Origin: Isoetes taiwanensis | Lineage: Eukaryota > Streptophyta > Lycopodiopsida > Isoetales > Isoetaceae | Direction of reading: 5' to 3' | Length of the DNA stretch: 64,000 nucleotides | Assembly: GCA_021234155.1 (NCBI GenBank) | Contig: JAJEKV010000060.1 | Coordinates: 4,610,323 to 4,674,322, forward strand | Part shown: piece after piece, positions 34,536 through 46,994 of the stretch | Layout of the letters: each line of letters opens with the position of its first letter | How positions within the stretch are numbered: the stretch's first letter is position 1 | Made by a program: the position numbers and the translations under genes | The notes under the pieces: model-generated | What the model saw: the letters and a program-made list of their open reading frames with translations, nothing else | What the model was told of the DNA's origin: nothing | Databases searched by the model: none

Positions 34536-36062
34536 TTGGACAGAGTTTTTCGACCTCAGGCCGGCCTGGTTCTTCACAGATCTACAGATTCTTGTGTGGA
34601 GATTTGCGGGGGAAAATTAGTCATGTCTTACAGACAAGGAAAAAATGGTTCGGGGCCTTCCAAAAACCCAATCGACAAAAAAAAAGCCCTCATAATCATA
34701 GAGGATGATGAATGGACGAACATTTTCTGGCTGGAAGATAAGAAAGATAAGGTGTGGGAAAAATTGAAAACCTTATACATAACTTTCGCGCTTATCCAAG
34801 ATCAGCAAAGAGCTGCTGCAGTATGCATGGATGTTCAGGAAGACGGAGTACTCTGTGACACCTTTGGAAAAATGAGTGCTTTAGAGAAGGATTATGCCTC
34901 TGGCAGAGCCAACGATCGTGATTGGGCCTGGAATTTTCTGGAATTACTTCAAGAAATGGACAGAAACCTATGCAAGAGGATAATGGTGAAGCAAGGCCAC
35001 TCTGAGTCGGACTGCTGTAGCCTAAAAAATAACATCTTTCAGAAATCAATGGATGAACTTCTCAATTCAGCGAAAGCCCTGCTTATGGACTTGGAAAATC
35101 TTAAATGGAACTCCAAGGCCTCGATAAAACTGATTAAGAGATGGGAAGAAGCTGACGACACGGTCATAGAAAGGCATCGAAGGCAAGCCAAAAGCAGGCT
35201 CCCATCGGGTGCAGACCTGTTACTAGAGGGCGTCTCTCAGGAGTATGGGATTCTCCAGACCACACTCAAAAAAGATACCAGAGCATGCAAAATAAGGGAC
35301 TCAAATGGCTACTTCAACCCTTTGGAAACGAACCAATGCAACTGCAAGAACTGCACGAGTACAAACATATCTGGGTTCGGCAAGGCAAGTACTTTTGTAG
35401 GTGATCAGAATGTCAGCAACCGGATTCCGATTCTGGGCAAAAGCGACAAAGTAAAAGGTCAACCTCTTCCTTCTTATAAAAATGCTTTGCTTAATGTGGT
35501 TTCTTGTGATAATCCTTCTGACATGCCTAAAGATAATTTAGATTATATTGATTTGTCGGATATTCAAGATTCTACAGCTGTTAACCTTTACTCTGAAAAG
35601 GGTCTGATCATCCACTTCCCTATCAATTGCCCTTCCCTAGGAGAAGTTAAATTCTGGATCACTAAGACTCAGAGAATTCCTATTTTATCTTTGCTCAAGA
35701 TCGATGCCAGAACCTTTCAAATCTTATGCAAAGACAATTTTAGTGTTTCCTACATTCTAAAAAAGAAATTGGGCAAAATTAGCAACTGTGACTTCTATAT
35801 TATGAAATGGAGCCCACTTTTCACTCCGAGAAATAGTGATTACATATCTACTGCTACTTGGACTACCTTTCCCAATTTACCCCCTGCTCTGTGGACCCTT
35901 TCTCATCTTAAGGCTATTGCAGGGAACCTTGGGAACATTATCTCTATTAATATTCCTCAAACTAACTTCCCTTCCGTCTGTATTTCTAAGAATATCAACT
36001 CCAGGTGGCTGAGGAATGTTAAGATCAAGATTTCAGAGGGCAGAAATGCAAGAATTAATTAA
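34536..36062 (+). CDS. L1 ORF1 protein, 508 aa, with unusual N-terminal half
   Basis: The C-terminal half carries the DUF4283-like fold of plant L1 ORF1: a Leu/Lys stretch then FYIMKWSPLFTPRN, ATWTTFPNLPPALW, LKAIAGNLGNI (residues about 410-480). That domain binds element RNA. The first 300 residues are not the usual low-complexity leader. They form a dense, mostly helical-looking region with many charged residues and Trp (DDEWTNIFWLEDKKDKVWEK), followed by a Cys patch (CNCKNC, residues about 269-274). I do not recognise it. It could be a lineage-specific ORF1 domain or a captured host exon. The 3' part of ORF1 is separated by a later insertion and resumes at about 37,700. The usual zinc knuckle is not seen on either side. 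Confidence 0.7.
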   Translation: MDRVFRPQAGLVLHRSTDSCVEICGGKLVMSYRQGKNGSGPSKNPIDKKKALIIIEDDEWTNIFWLEDKKDKVWEKLKTLYITFALIQDQQRAAAVCMDVQEDGVLCDTFGKMSALEKDYASGRANDRDWAWNFLELLQEMDRNLCKRIMVKQGHSESDCCSLKNNIFQKSMDELLNSAKALLMDLENLKWNSKASIKLIKRWEEADDTVIERHRRQAKSRLPSGADLLLEGVSQEYGILQTTLKKDTRACKIRDSNGYFNPLETNQCNCKNCTSTNISGFGKASTFVGDQNVSNRIPILGKSDKVKGQPLPSYKNALLNVVSCDNPSDMPKDNLDYIDLSDIQDSTAVNLYSEKGLIIHFPINCPSLGEVKFWITKTQRIPILSLLKIDARTFQILCKDNFSVSYILKKKLGKISNCDFYIMKWSPLFTPRNSDYISTATWTTFPNLPPALWTLSHLKAIAGNLGNIISINIPQTNFPSVCISKNINSRWLRNVKIKISEGRNARIN

Positions 36063-37640
36063 TTTGAGAAATTTGGAATTCTCGTTTAGTATGAAATAGG
36101 TTTTTGCTTATCCAGAAAATGCAGAAAGTGATTGCAGTTGATTAGAAGCTGGCGTTTTTTACCAGGATTTTTACCCAGAAATTACACTCTTTCGGAAATA
36201 TTGTTTTCTCCGGGCGGGCAAAGGTCTATTGTGAGTTAAAGATGGCAGTATGGAAGCGTTGATATGTTCGCAAGGATCGCGAAGGCGATCTTGAAAGACC
36301 ATTATATAAACTTTTTAAGGCAATTTTATAAAACATGATGTAATAATTGTGATAAATTTTTACATGGTAGGCTGCCAAAGATCGCCACTGCGATCTTTTG
36401 AAGAAGAAAAGGAGGGCATATTTGGACACTAGAGGCAAATTAACTTGTCTTTTTTGTTTTTTCATTAATATTAATTATCAATACAATAATACAAGCACAA
36501 ATAAAAAATCATATTTATGCTCAAAAGAATCGCTGTGGCACATCCATCTCTTTGTGAGCCTTTTTCTTGCTCTTGTAAACCGCCATGGCGATTTCCTGGA
36601 GCTAGAATTCAATACAGAACAGGCGTTTTGCATGATCCGTACAACCTGCCAAGATACTATCAGACACTATTTTAGTTAGAAAAACTACCGTTGAAGAGCC
36701 AGCAGATGTAACGGAGGGATTCCTGCAAAAAAATCATAATAAGCCCATTGTTTGTCTTTTCTCCAGTTTGTTTATATGAAAAATTTAAGGTTTGAGCACA
36801 AGAAGAATTAAGAATTGGATATGGAATATACAGATGAAGATGCATGTATGCCAAATTCGGTTTTATTGCTGCAAGAATCAGACAAAAATGAATGACAAGA
36901 GGTGTCTCAGGCTTTAAATTTACTTAGCCTGTAAGGAAAGAACCGGATACACAGTAACTGAAGAACAGGGCAACGAAAAAAAAGAAGTACCAAGGCATAC
37001 TGCCAAGACGAAGTGACTTACCAGATTCTGAAGTTGCACCGAAACCCGGCGAACTAACCCTGTTTTTGCTCCTTTTATTTCTGAAGATCAAGCAGAAGGG
37101 TTGGAAACCAGATGACAGACGGACAAGCAGAATTCTAACATAAATCAAGACACTAGGCGCTGGTAGAAGGCCGGATGTGATCCAAAATTCGGCAAGAGAT
37201 GCTTGGTCCGCAGGCGCTTCTATCTGTTCAAAAAAAAAAAAGCATTACCCTTTCAATCCCGCAATGCAAAGGTGTCCTGTCCTATCGTCTAGGCTATGGC
37301 TACCGAGTAAGAACCTCCTTAAGCGACCTTCAGCATCCCTGTTTGGAGCTTGGAGCTCCGGCTATGGCTCCGGCTATGGCGCTTGGAGTCGAAGCTTCTT
37401 GACGCCAAGCAGCGTGAAACACCTAGATAAGATTCTCATTTTTGTTCAATTTTTAAATTATCCCACCCATCTTGGGCGGGACAAATTGAATGGAGGATGA
37501 TGACTTTTTGACTTGTGGTTGGGCGGGACAATTTCAAATTAAAGTTGAGTACTTTTGGCTCGTGGTGGGCCTGAAGAGGTGCACTCAAAATTCTCAAAAT
37601 CTCCTTGTTTTCTCCAAATAATTAATTCGTGCTTAGAACT
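36063..37640. mobile_element. Insertion splitting L1 ORF1 (class unknown)
   Basis: ORF1 coding stops at about 36,060 and its C-terminal part returns by about 37,700. Both edges contain AATTAATT (about 36,054-36,061 and 37,619-37,626), a possible target duplication, with weak TTTGAGAA/TTTGGAGAA inverted ends. Inside are an A run (37,227), a 12-bp CTCCGGCTATGG repeat and two GGGCGGGACAA copies, but no recognisable gene. Confidence 0.4.
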
Positions 37641-37699
37641 TTGGACTTGGACGTGGTTTATTCTAAGCTCCCTGTTATCGAAACTCCAGTTAAGAAGGT

Positions 37700-38097
37700 T
37701 CCTATGGATAATAAAAGCCCCCGAATCTCAAACCCCCTGGCGTCCAAAAAAGAAGACTTTTGAGGACGAGGTGCAAAATGGCAGCAAAATTATTGACATT
37801 GATAAAAGTGACTTTCTTCCCAATTACGATCTGAATGATCCTCATTTCGACAGTAATTGGAACTTTATCTTCAAAAATATTAATATGGCAGTCAAATTGA
37901 ATACAGGGTTTGTAACTCTTTCTTTCCCCCTTAAAGAAGTAAATCATCCTGAGGCTGACACTGAAAGTAACAATTCCGAGAATGATTTTCTTCACTCTTG
38001 TGATGACGAAGGTTGGAAGCAGATAACTAAGAAAAGAGGTAGAGGACAGAAAAAATCATATGTTGGACCGTCCCAGAAATTCAGCCATTCAATCTAG
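37700..38097 (+). pseudogene. L1 ORF1, C-terminal remainder
   Basis: An open frame contains KIIDIDKSDFLPNYDLNDPH, a Ser/Glu/Asp-rich linker and the basic end WKQITKKRGRGQKKS just before ORF2. The order and the basic tail fit the end of ORF1. It joins the part before 36,062 once the insertion is removed. Confidence 0.6.
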
Positions 38098-38124
38098 AAT
38101 GGCCAAAGGCTTTTACAAATATTA

Positions 38125-41100
38125 ATGTTTAAATCCCTAAGAATTATCACTTGGAATCTCCAAGGTATTAATAATATTATTAAAAGGGAACGTTTAAAAG
38201 TCTGCCTCTCCTCCCTCAACCCTGATATTTTATTCATCCAGGAGCATAAGATCCATGATCTTAACCATAATATTATTATTTCCAGGGCTCTCCCTCCTAA
38301 TTTTCAAACGTGGTCTATAAGTGCTAACGACTCTTCTGCAGGCATAGCGATAGCTTGGAATCAGAGAATCGATCTGCATATTCATCATATGATCAATGAT
38401 AATAATGGTAGATGACAGATTTTGGTTTGCAAGATTGGGTCAGGTAGTGTAGCCCTAGTTAATGTCTACTCTTATCATAATCCTTCTGATAGAATTCTAG
38501 TCTGGAATAAGATTAACTCTAGCTTAGCAAGTTTAGATGTTGATGATCTAATTATTGGAGGTGATTTCAATATGGTAACTGACTGCTTTATGAAAAATAG
38601 AAATTTTAGAGCCCTTCTTCCTCAAGAGATGAATGCTTGGGTCAGTCTTCTCTATGATCATAATCTTAAGCTAGCTAAGACCAAGCCTAATGCTTTCAGC
38701 TGGTCAGATCATAGAGCTGATCCTATTTGCTGTCTTCATGATAGATTCTACCTTAGTGAAAATTTTTGGACTATTAGTAGCAGGGTGGAGAATTTAGCTG
38801 GCTATACTCTTTCCGACCACTACCCTCAATTAATTATTTTAAGTGGTGCTGATCAAAAGAAGAGAAAATCCTTTTTTAAGCTGAATGTCAGCCTTCTTGA
38901 TCATAATGACTTTATGCCCAAGCTTCAAGATATCTACAACTGTCATCCTACTCCTGATGCTAACCAGGGTTGGATGTGGTGGTGGATTAATCTTGCTAAG
39001 CATATAAAAGGCTGGCTGAAAGAATGGGGTAAAGAGATTCATCATAACAAGCAAGCCAATCTGGCCAGCCTAAGGCAAAGGCTTATCAACACTCCAACTG
39101 ATCAGCAGAATGATATTAAGCTCCAGATAGAATAAGAAGAGTTGGAAATTGCTAAAGGGTGGAAAACTAAAGCGAAAATCAAGGAGCTCAAAGAGGATGA
39201 GAGGTGTAATTCCAAGTATTTTTTTGTCAAAACCAAAACTAGGATCAGAAGAAACCAGATCCATGATATCAGAGTAGGTGATAATCTTATCTCTGAGGAC
39301 GAAGATCTTAAAAAAGCTGCGGTTGAGCATTTCACTAATATTAGAGATGATGGATACTTTTATCAAAATAGGGAATAAGGTAAACGACAATCAGAATGAG
39401 TTAATCTCTTCCCCATTCTCAGAAATCGAGCTCAAGGAAGTAATTATGGGTATGGACAACGGTAAGACCCCTGGTCCAGATGGCTTACCAGCCGAATTTT
39501 TTAAAAAAGCCTGGCCTATTCTCGGTATGGGAATTACCAAATTGGCTAATGAGTTCAGGGTTTGCAAACGTTTGGATGCTCGGATAACCCTTATTCCCAA
39601 AATTGACTCCCCCATCTCTTTTGCTGACTATAGACCTATCTCTTTGACTAATGTTGTCTATAAGATAATTGCAGGTGCCATAGCTGCCAGACTCAAAAAG
39701 ATTTTGGACTCTGTTATCAGCTGCACCCAGTCAGCATACTTAAAAGACAGATTCATCTTGGACAATGTGGTGACTGCCATTCTGGGTTTGCAATGGGCTA
39801 AAGACTCCAATCAAGACATAGCCCTTCTTAAGCTTGACATCACCAAAGCCTTTGACACAGTCAGCTGGAAGTTTCTTTACAAATGTTGCAGAGCTCTTGG
39901 CTTCAATGAGGAAAGCATTGGTATGTTTAACGCCATTCTCAGCAACTCCAGATCTGCAGTTCTCATTAATGGTGAGACTAGCCCCTTTTTCTCTATCCAA
40001 AGAGGGGTAAAACAAGGTTGTCCTCTTGCACCCTTCCTTTTTTTAATTGTTATGGAAGCTTTGCACAGCAGACTGGAAGAAGCCAAGATTAATAACTCAA
40101 TTCAAGGCCTCAAGCTCCCAGAAAATCCACAAGTAGATCAGATCCTAAACGGGCATTTTGCAGATGACACCTTTATTCTAACATTCATGGATCAGGTGTT
40201 CCATCATCAATACCCAGAGTATCCTCTAGGATTTTGGCCATGTTTCAGGTTGCAAAATCAATCCTCTCAAATCTGCTATCCATTCTAGGGAGATTGACAA
40301 AGGTACTCGGGCTGCTGAACTCTTTGGATGTAAGTATTATCCCCCCTGCACCAAATCCAAGATTCTTGGGATCCCATTTGCCATCAGAAGCAATGCCTCA
40401 GACTTATGGCTTGATATAGTCGAGAAATTCTATAAAACGGTTGATTCTCTAAACTCTAAATATCTCTCTAAAAATGGGAGAGCTATTATTGCAAACTTTA
40501 TGATTTCCTCCTCTCAGGTTTATCAATCTTCGGTCATTCTTGCCCCCAAGAAGATCACTAACAGGCTTCAAAGTATTATTGGCAGGTTCATAGCTTGTGG
40601 TCAGAATAAAAGATGCTGGCATCCGATTTCAATGGAGGAATGCTGTAAACTAAAAAAGAATGGAGGTCTCGGTACCATTAACATCAGAAAACAGGGTTTA
40701 GCGTTAGCTGCTAAATATTTCTACAGAGCTTGTTATGACAAGATAAAGCATCCTATATCCATCCTGATCAGACACTATATCAGTAGATCTCATCCGTATG
40801 GATGGAGGATTCTCAAGATGGAATTGCCTCACTCAATTTATTTCCCTTTCTCCATCCCAGCTTCAACTCCAGGTATTATCAAAAAATGGATCTATGCTTG
40901 GGAAGAAGTCAGACATATGTATAATTGGGAAAAGGGTCTCTCGATGGATCAATCAATATTTTGGAACCCAGCCCTGATCCTTGATAATCCCAATTTATGC
41001 CTGGCTTGTCACTTCCCTGAGCAAGCTAAGCTCTGGAAACAAAAGGGAATCACTCTCATCAGCCACCTCTTTGATGATAATGGTATTATCCCCTTTCAGG

Positions 41101-41621
41101 CTTCCGTTCTTGCAGATGGGGATAATCAAACCAAGTTGCTCTATGAAGCCATCACTAATATCATATTGCAGGGCAGATGGTCTCACTCTCCAGACTCATG
41201 GAAACATAATGGTAAAAGTGGTTACACAGTCAAATTGGCTTACAGATTCTTAATGAGTTATCAGGAGATCACAATCCATTCAAAATGGGATGTCTCCCAG
41301 GACACAGCAAGGAAAAACCTGGTTTTTATGTGGAGCTGCCCCATCAACCCAAAGATCAAAGCTTTCATGTGGCAACTTTGGCATAAAGGCCTTGCTACCA
41401 ACTGTAAGAGATTTCGTTTAGCTATGACTAACTCGGATTTATGTGACAGATGCTTGGCTAACAAAGAAGACGAAGAACACCTATTCAGAACCTGCCTATG
41501 GTCGGAATGGGTTTTGGAACTTGCATCCAATATCTTTGGCCAAAACCTGGTTGCCCTGAGCCACAAAGACTTCTTTATGCCAATCAATCCATCTGATTGG
41601 AGAATTTACATACTCCTATAG
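38125..41621 (+). pseudogene. L1 ORF2: endonuclease, reverse transcriptase, zinc finger
   Basis: The frame starts with an APE-type endonuclease (ITWNLQGIN, FIQEHK, IGGDFNMV, LSDHYPQ) with its metal-binding Asn, Glu and Asp/His residues present. The reverse transcriptase follows: GKTPGPDGLPAEFF, DYRPISLTNVVYKIIA, LDITKAFDTV (motif A), RGVKQGCPLAPFLF (motif B) and HFADDTFIL (motif C). A zf-RVT domain closes it (WSCPINPKIKAFMWQLWHKG, CDRCLANKEDEEHLFRTC). The lesions are few: a stop at about 38,412, a stop at 39,133, a frameshift near 39,376, another near 40,200-40,300, and a stop at 41,619. So it is inactive but young compared with the other LINEs here. Confidence 0.9.
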
Positions 41622-42232
41622 AGAATCTGGAAAGGAAGAAATAGCTTTATTTTTAATTGTGAAATTATCCCACGGGAGGGGATCATAAAACAGGTATTGT
41701 ATGATATCAGCTGGATTATGAATATTAATGGATGATATGTTTGCTGTTGCAGATACCTTATTCATCTTGACCAGGAGGCTTGAATGGAAGAATATCAAAG
41801 CAGAAGTGAACCATGAGTGGATTAAGTTTTTTGGACCAGCAGACACATCGACACACTTGGATTCAATCTGCACCTGTGGCTGCTGTTGTGACCAGAACTA
41901 TGACATCAGAAGAGAACTCATTTGCACAGCCAAGGATGCCAAAGGCAGATATAATATGGCCATGGCAGGCTCATGCATGTGTATTTACTGTGTCTTTCAT
42001 TCCATCTTCAGGGGGGAGGCCAGAAAATGCACAAATCAGAATCTCCTATCTATCCATTGAGTCAGGACTCAAAACATTATGAACTTTACCTCTTGCTTTT
42101 ATTGCTACTCTATCTATCTTAATCTATCATCCCGTATAAGCTGATCCTTTTTAAGGGTTAAACTTCCCTTGAAAAAAGTTTTTTGTACACTTTAATATAC
42201 TTTTAATAATATATATAGCCTTCAAAAAAAAA
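41622..42232 (+). mobile_element. L1 3' end and poly-A
   Basis: The C-terminal ORF2 frame decays after 41,621. A 3' untranslated stretch follows and ends ATATATAGCCTTC and a nine-A run at about 42,224-42,232. Confidence 0.7.
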
Positions 42233-42242
42233 GATTAATTAT

Positions 42243-45200
42243 ACAAGGCATTGTAGAAATGTAAAATCAGTTTTGGCATTCAATGCAGCTAGGCTATGGA
42301 GTTTTCAGACCCATGAACTAAGGGCAGAACAAAAATTAAAAGATCACTTCTTCTTTCAACTGTAAATTCATTCAAAGAACATTCAGCCAAATCTTTTATA
42401 AGTAAGTGGAATTCGGTTGGGTCGCTCCTTGTTCCAAGGATTTTGATAGTCTCTTTAGACAGAGTCGAAGCCCTTTGTTTATTTCCCTCCCTGCACTTAT
42501 CATGATTCGAGTTGCATAAATAAGGATTTTCTGTGATCACAAAAACCACTTCATTTAGTGCACAAATTCCCGACAAAATGTTGTAGGATAGATCTGCATG
42601 CTCCAATGGGGCTCCAGTGTTATTGAATATACTAATGCAGATGGAATTGGACCAAACAATCTGTTGTGAGAAAGATACAAGGGAAAAACTCTGAAATACC
42701 CTTATATTTTGCTAAAATTAACAAAACGCCCCTAGTTTTGGGGGTATTTTTGTGGAAATGATCATAACTTTTTTGTGATGATCCAAATGAGAATGAGCCT
42801 TTCAGAGCTATTGTAAAGGAGGATGCGATCTTTCCATCAAAGGTAACATCTTGCAAAAATACTAGAGGCAGTACACGGTTCTTCCCCTTTCTTTGCAGAC
42901 CACCTGTCGTGACTGTCCCTGCTGCAGCACTTGGGATTCTGCCCCTTTCTTTGCCAGTACATTTAAATTTGAGAGAATCGAGCAGCTATGGAGATTACAG
43001 TATAGCTGAACGAAAAGGGTACGGGAACTTAGGTGAAACAGGGGGCGGATTTGGGAAGGAAACAGGGGCAAATCCGGTGGAAACTATGGCGGCAAGTGGC
43101 TACGGTGGACGGAATAGCAAATGGCAAAGCTTCAAATCTCTCAAAATTTTTATTCTTGCAGATCTGGGCGGTCAGGAATACCTTGATGCAACAGAGACAG
43201 TTGTGCTTCCAAACGTCCTGCCTGCTGCCGAAATTTTGCTTTTGTACAAGCGATAAACCACGAACAGATGGCCGTGTGATGAGGCAGAATCCTTGCTAAA
43301 TGCATCCACAAGTACCTGTCTGGAGTCAAGCCCTAGATCGCCGAAGCAGACCCATGTGTCAAAGAAAGCCAAAGAAAATCCTTCTTACAAAGAACACATC
43401 CTCGTTAGAGGATATTGCTGCAAGATTGCCACCGAAAAGATGCAAGATGAATCACTCCATCAGATTTTTTTCCTCAATTCTCATGGAGAACAAATCCATC
43501 AGGCCCTGCTAGCCACAGAAGCCAGAAATCGTTCTTCAAGAGCAACCGCTGTGATGATCCGACAGAAGGGAGGCGGCTGCTCCCTAGCCGGCCAAGAACA
43601 GCGCCCTGGGCGCCAACAGCATTTTTACTTTCTCCTAAGCAATCGTCGTACAATTACTTGTATTTGAGAAACCAACCTCATTAAATGTATTTGCTGAGCC
43701 TGCTGCCATCATAGTGCCTGCAAAACCAACCCGGGCAACTCGAATCAATCAGTGGGCCACTTCTCATGACATAGCCTGATGTTGTTGTTGTTGCAACAAC
43801 CAACATGCTATTAAGAATGCATTAGGTTCTACACTTCAATACATTCCAAAAATTACTGCTTTGGAAAGACTACTACATATGCCATCTTTACTAGAATGAA
43901 TAAAGTAAAGTGCGCAGTTTTACTCCAATGACAAGGATCAATTTAAAACAGTCCAGGACATATTCCACAACACAAAAGACTCAGATGCAGACTCAAGCCT
44001 TTTGCTCACCTTAATTTGGCCTTCGAAAGTTTACAATAGCGCATTCCATAATAGTGAATGCTCGAATTAAGACCTCGGATACTCTGCTGCAAGCCCCACT
44101 TCCATCTCAACCCCTGGCATGTAATTAACTTTGCCCGAGGTTCCACCTGTTAGAGGTTCCACATGTTATTTGATTTGTTGTTTGCTCGTCCCAGAACAAT
44201 AAAACTTCGCAGAACAACGAAATTTGTTTCTACTTCTCTAGCCATGGACTTTGCTACCAGATCTAGCCCCCTCTATTGCCTCCTTTATTGATGCCGCAAG
44301 TGCAAATCGAAAGCCTTATTCTAACATATCCTACAACGCTTCTTATTGGGACTTACCTGCTTCATAGTTATCCAGAGAACCCTTTTATTTTGCCTCATGC
44401 ACAAATGCTGATAACACAAATGCTCACACGCTGTTGTATTCTTGTTGCATGCAATGGCTGCCGACCACCATCGCAAGGGAACTGGCTCCGCCTCCAGAAG
44501 CTTCTCGAACCCTAGAAACAAGGATGATTGGAACACCAAACGTAAGCAAGAGGTGGACGATGGTAGAAACTTGAAACCAAAATATGCTTTAGAATCTAAG
44601 AAAGAAAATGACCACAGAAGATTAGAACCCAAAAGCCAAGATGCTATTCACTATGCCGTATGCAGCAAGAGTTCGGTATGCCGGAGTGAGGAGACTAATT
44701 TTTTGGAGCGAGACTGATTTTCTGGAGTTCTTTAAATTTCCCCAATCGTAGATGCCGAAAATAAAGGATCCCATGGACAGGATGTTTTGGCTTATGTGGC
44801 AAGACACATGGCATAACTAGAATTGTAGCAAAGTGTGCACCTCGGGTTAGGCAACCTTGCTAAAGAAAGCCACTAAACCAATTAAGCTGCTCAAACACAC
44901 TAAAATATACTACTTTCCATACAATACTATACTTAAATTATAGTCTCAACCATTAGAAATTAGGAGAATGCCCTTCCCAACACAAAACAAATTGTAGGCC
45001 TAAAAGTTTAAGTTTACAAGAAATTTATCGCGGCGGCCAAGGCCACCGCGAACATTTCTCTTTTTCCACACCGTGTATCTAGAGAAGCAAATCACTAGAA
45101 AAGCAAATCAAGAGGTGAAACGAAATATGCAGTGAAATGAAATGGATCAAAAAGAAGACCATGGATGGAGAAGTCAATGTGGAACATGCAAAAATAAGAT

Positions 45201-46200
45201 GAAAAAAGAAATGGACTATCTTCTACAAAATGAACTTATGTAGAAGGTCAAGTTCATGATTATATCCCTTGGGCTTCTGCTCCAGGTTCACCACCAATAC
45301 CACCTTCATATGTAGTACAGCTGGCAACATGCAAATTTTCTAACATTTTTGCGCGATTAAATGCCATTGGGTAAAACATATTTCAACCAAAATCTAACCA
45401 ATGCATCCTGGCACTTAGTCGAAAACTATTACCTTGCAATGAACTCAGCAAGCTTCTCAAGCAATTCTGGAACTATTGTATTCAGCATGTGTGCAACCTC
45501 GTGGAAAAACGACAATCAAAATATAAAACAAACATCTTTGACCCATATATAAGTTATATTGTCTATTTCAAGCTCTAGAATTATAGCAGGTACGCAATTC
45601 TAACAGTAAATGGCATACAACTATGTCAGTGTAGCAATCTCTGACATCTGTCTCTCCTCAATCATGCATTCTACAAAGATTATTAAATGAGATTATATAT
45701 TCTTATCATGCCTTCGTTACTGCAGAGAGAACAACTTATAAATGCAAACGAGGCAAAAGGAAACATGATTGGAGAAGTGTGAACAGGCCTAGTGCCAAAG
45801 ATGCATGTGATTATGGTTGACACTAATAGAGTATGATCAATCACAACAAAAAGAAAATTTAAAAAAATAAAAGAACAACGTGGACATTAGGACTGAATAC
45901 TTACTTTCAGAAACAAAGACGGTGTCCGTGGATTAAAAAAAAAACGAACTGTTACGAAATTTACTGATCACCTAGAGCTTTCTAGAAAGCTTTATTAGCA
46001 ATGGCAGTCTGTAATCATCCGGCAATGTTAGCTTCTAATCCAGGAAGACAGAATCTATGATTTTAGAAGGGAAAAGGTTCTCGATTTTAGAAAAAATAGT
46101 CTGAAGCAGAAGTAATTGGGGCACAAAATGGTAAGAACAAAAACATGAGAAAAATAGAAGATTAAAAAACCCTTGCCTTACAGCTAGAAACAACTGAGGA
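42243..46200. other. Spacer DNA without a firm gene
   Basis: Minus-strand frames at 42,289-42,606 (containing FHLLIKDLAECSLNEF) and 42,632-42,856, and frames on both strands around 42,909-43,667, look partly protein-like, but I recognise no family and see no consistent splice sites. A minus-strand frame near 43,310-43,370 ends in a CAGGTACTTG donor-like site. The rest is AT-rich. Confidence 0.3.
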
Positions 46201-46218
46201 GTGGTACGTTAATCCACT

Positions 46219-46225
46219 TATATAC
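46219..46225 (+). promoter_or_regulatory. TATA box before the glycosyltransferase fragment
   Basis: TATATAC lies about 50 bases before the coding-like start, a plausible core promoter position. Confidence 0.4.
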
Positions 46226-46274
46226 GCCTTTCGCCATTGCCAAAACTGGCTATGGCAATAATCTCCACGCTCCC

Positions 46275-46613
46275 TTGCTGTTATTTCCGGTGCAGGGACA
46301 CTTTAATCTCATGCTCCAGCTTGCAAAATGCCTTCTGTCCTTAGATGTTTCGATCATTTTTGTGACCGCCCAGCCTTTTAGAAAGAAATCCGGCAACCGG
46401 TTGAGCAGGTGCCGCCAAATTTTACTCGAGGAAGGAGTTCATCTGGGTTGTATAGTGCTTCATTTTTTCCTTGCCTACGCCATAGAAACGGGACAGTATT
46501 TTTGCATACCTTCTGCCGGAACATCTTCCTTTGCATATGTGTTATTTTGCAGAAGCATTCCGGCTCTTATCCAACACAGTTATCTCCTAGTAAAAACAAA
46601 TCAAGGTATATAA
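46275..46613 (+). pseudogene. UDP-glycosyltransferase N-terminal fragment
   Basis: The frame opens with LFPVQGHFNLMLQLAKCLLS followed by LDVSIIFVTAQ. This is the N-terminal acceptor-binding signature of plant family-1 glycosyltransferases, normally 'PFPxQGHxNPMLQLAKxL'. After about 45 residues the similarity weakens, returns near IPSAGTSSFAYVLF and ends at a stop after 112 codons. A full enzyme has about 450-500 residues and a C-terminal PSPG box, which is absent. Such enzymes attach sugars to small metabolites in the cytosol. It is a truncated remnant next to the inner end of the right arm. Confidence 0.65.
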
Positions 46614-46976
46614 TCAACGTTCTTACATAATATCGGAGACTCCAGATGCAATCTCGCAGTATATGAGGACCCTTATTCTTAGAATCCAGCGGCACATGAA
46701 GAGCCGGCTATGGCGTCGGACTAAACCCAAACGTGGCAAAGAAACAGAGGTTTCAGATTCGTGTGCAGAGAAAACATATCCAAAACGTGGCAACACAAAG
46801 GAAGTCTAAATTGCGGCGCAGAAAAATTACTGGGGAACAAAAATAAAAAATTACAAACTCAATTATATATGTTGTGATGGTGCAAGTCGAAATTTATAGG
46901 AGAGGAAAAATCCCAAATGGTAAAAAAAATATAGTAATATTTCAATTCTCATATATACAGTTTCTGGAAAATTGGA

Positions 46977-46982
46977 TTTATT
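46977..46982 (-). terminator. Polyadenylation signal of the right gene copy
   Basis: AATAAA on the minus strand lies 12 bases after the stop codon. The left copy lacks it at the matching place. Confidence 0.4.
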
Positions 46983-46994
46983 ATTCAATAAAAT

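Larger units (their letters stand above)
33733..42232 (+). mobile_element. Nearly full-length L1-type LINE (with nested inserts)
   Basis: The element is bounded by GATTAATTAT at 33,723-33,732 and again at 42,233-42,242, right after a short poly-A, so a 10-bp target duplication is likely. It carries ORF1 and ORF2 in order. A hAT-type MITE (34,029-34,384) and a larger insert (about 36,063-37,640) interrupt it. Without them the element is about 6.5 kb, the normal size for plant L1. The ten-base AT-rich flank is modest evidence for the exact 5' end; the 3' end is firm. Confidence 0.75.

Noticed and set aside
36054-37626. AATTAATT flanks as proof of a DNA transposon
   Set aside because: The motif is AT-rich and the inverted ends are weak. 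Only the fact of an insertion is supported.
42909-43667. Plus- and minus-strand open frames as a host gene
   Set aside because: No family, no consistent splice sites, and both strands are equally open; noted only as spacer.
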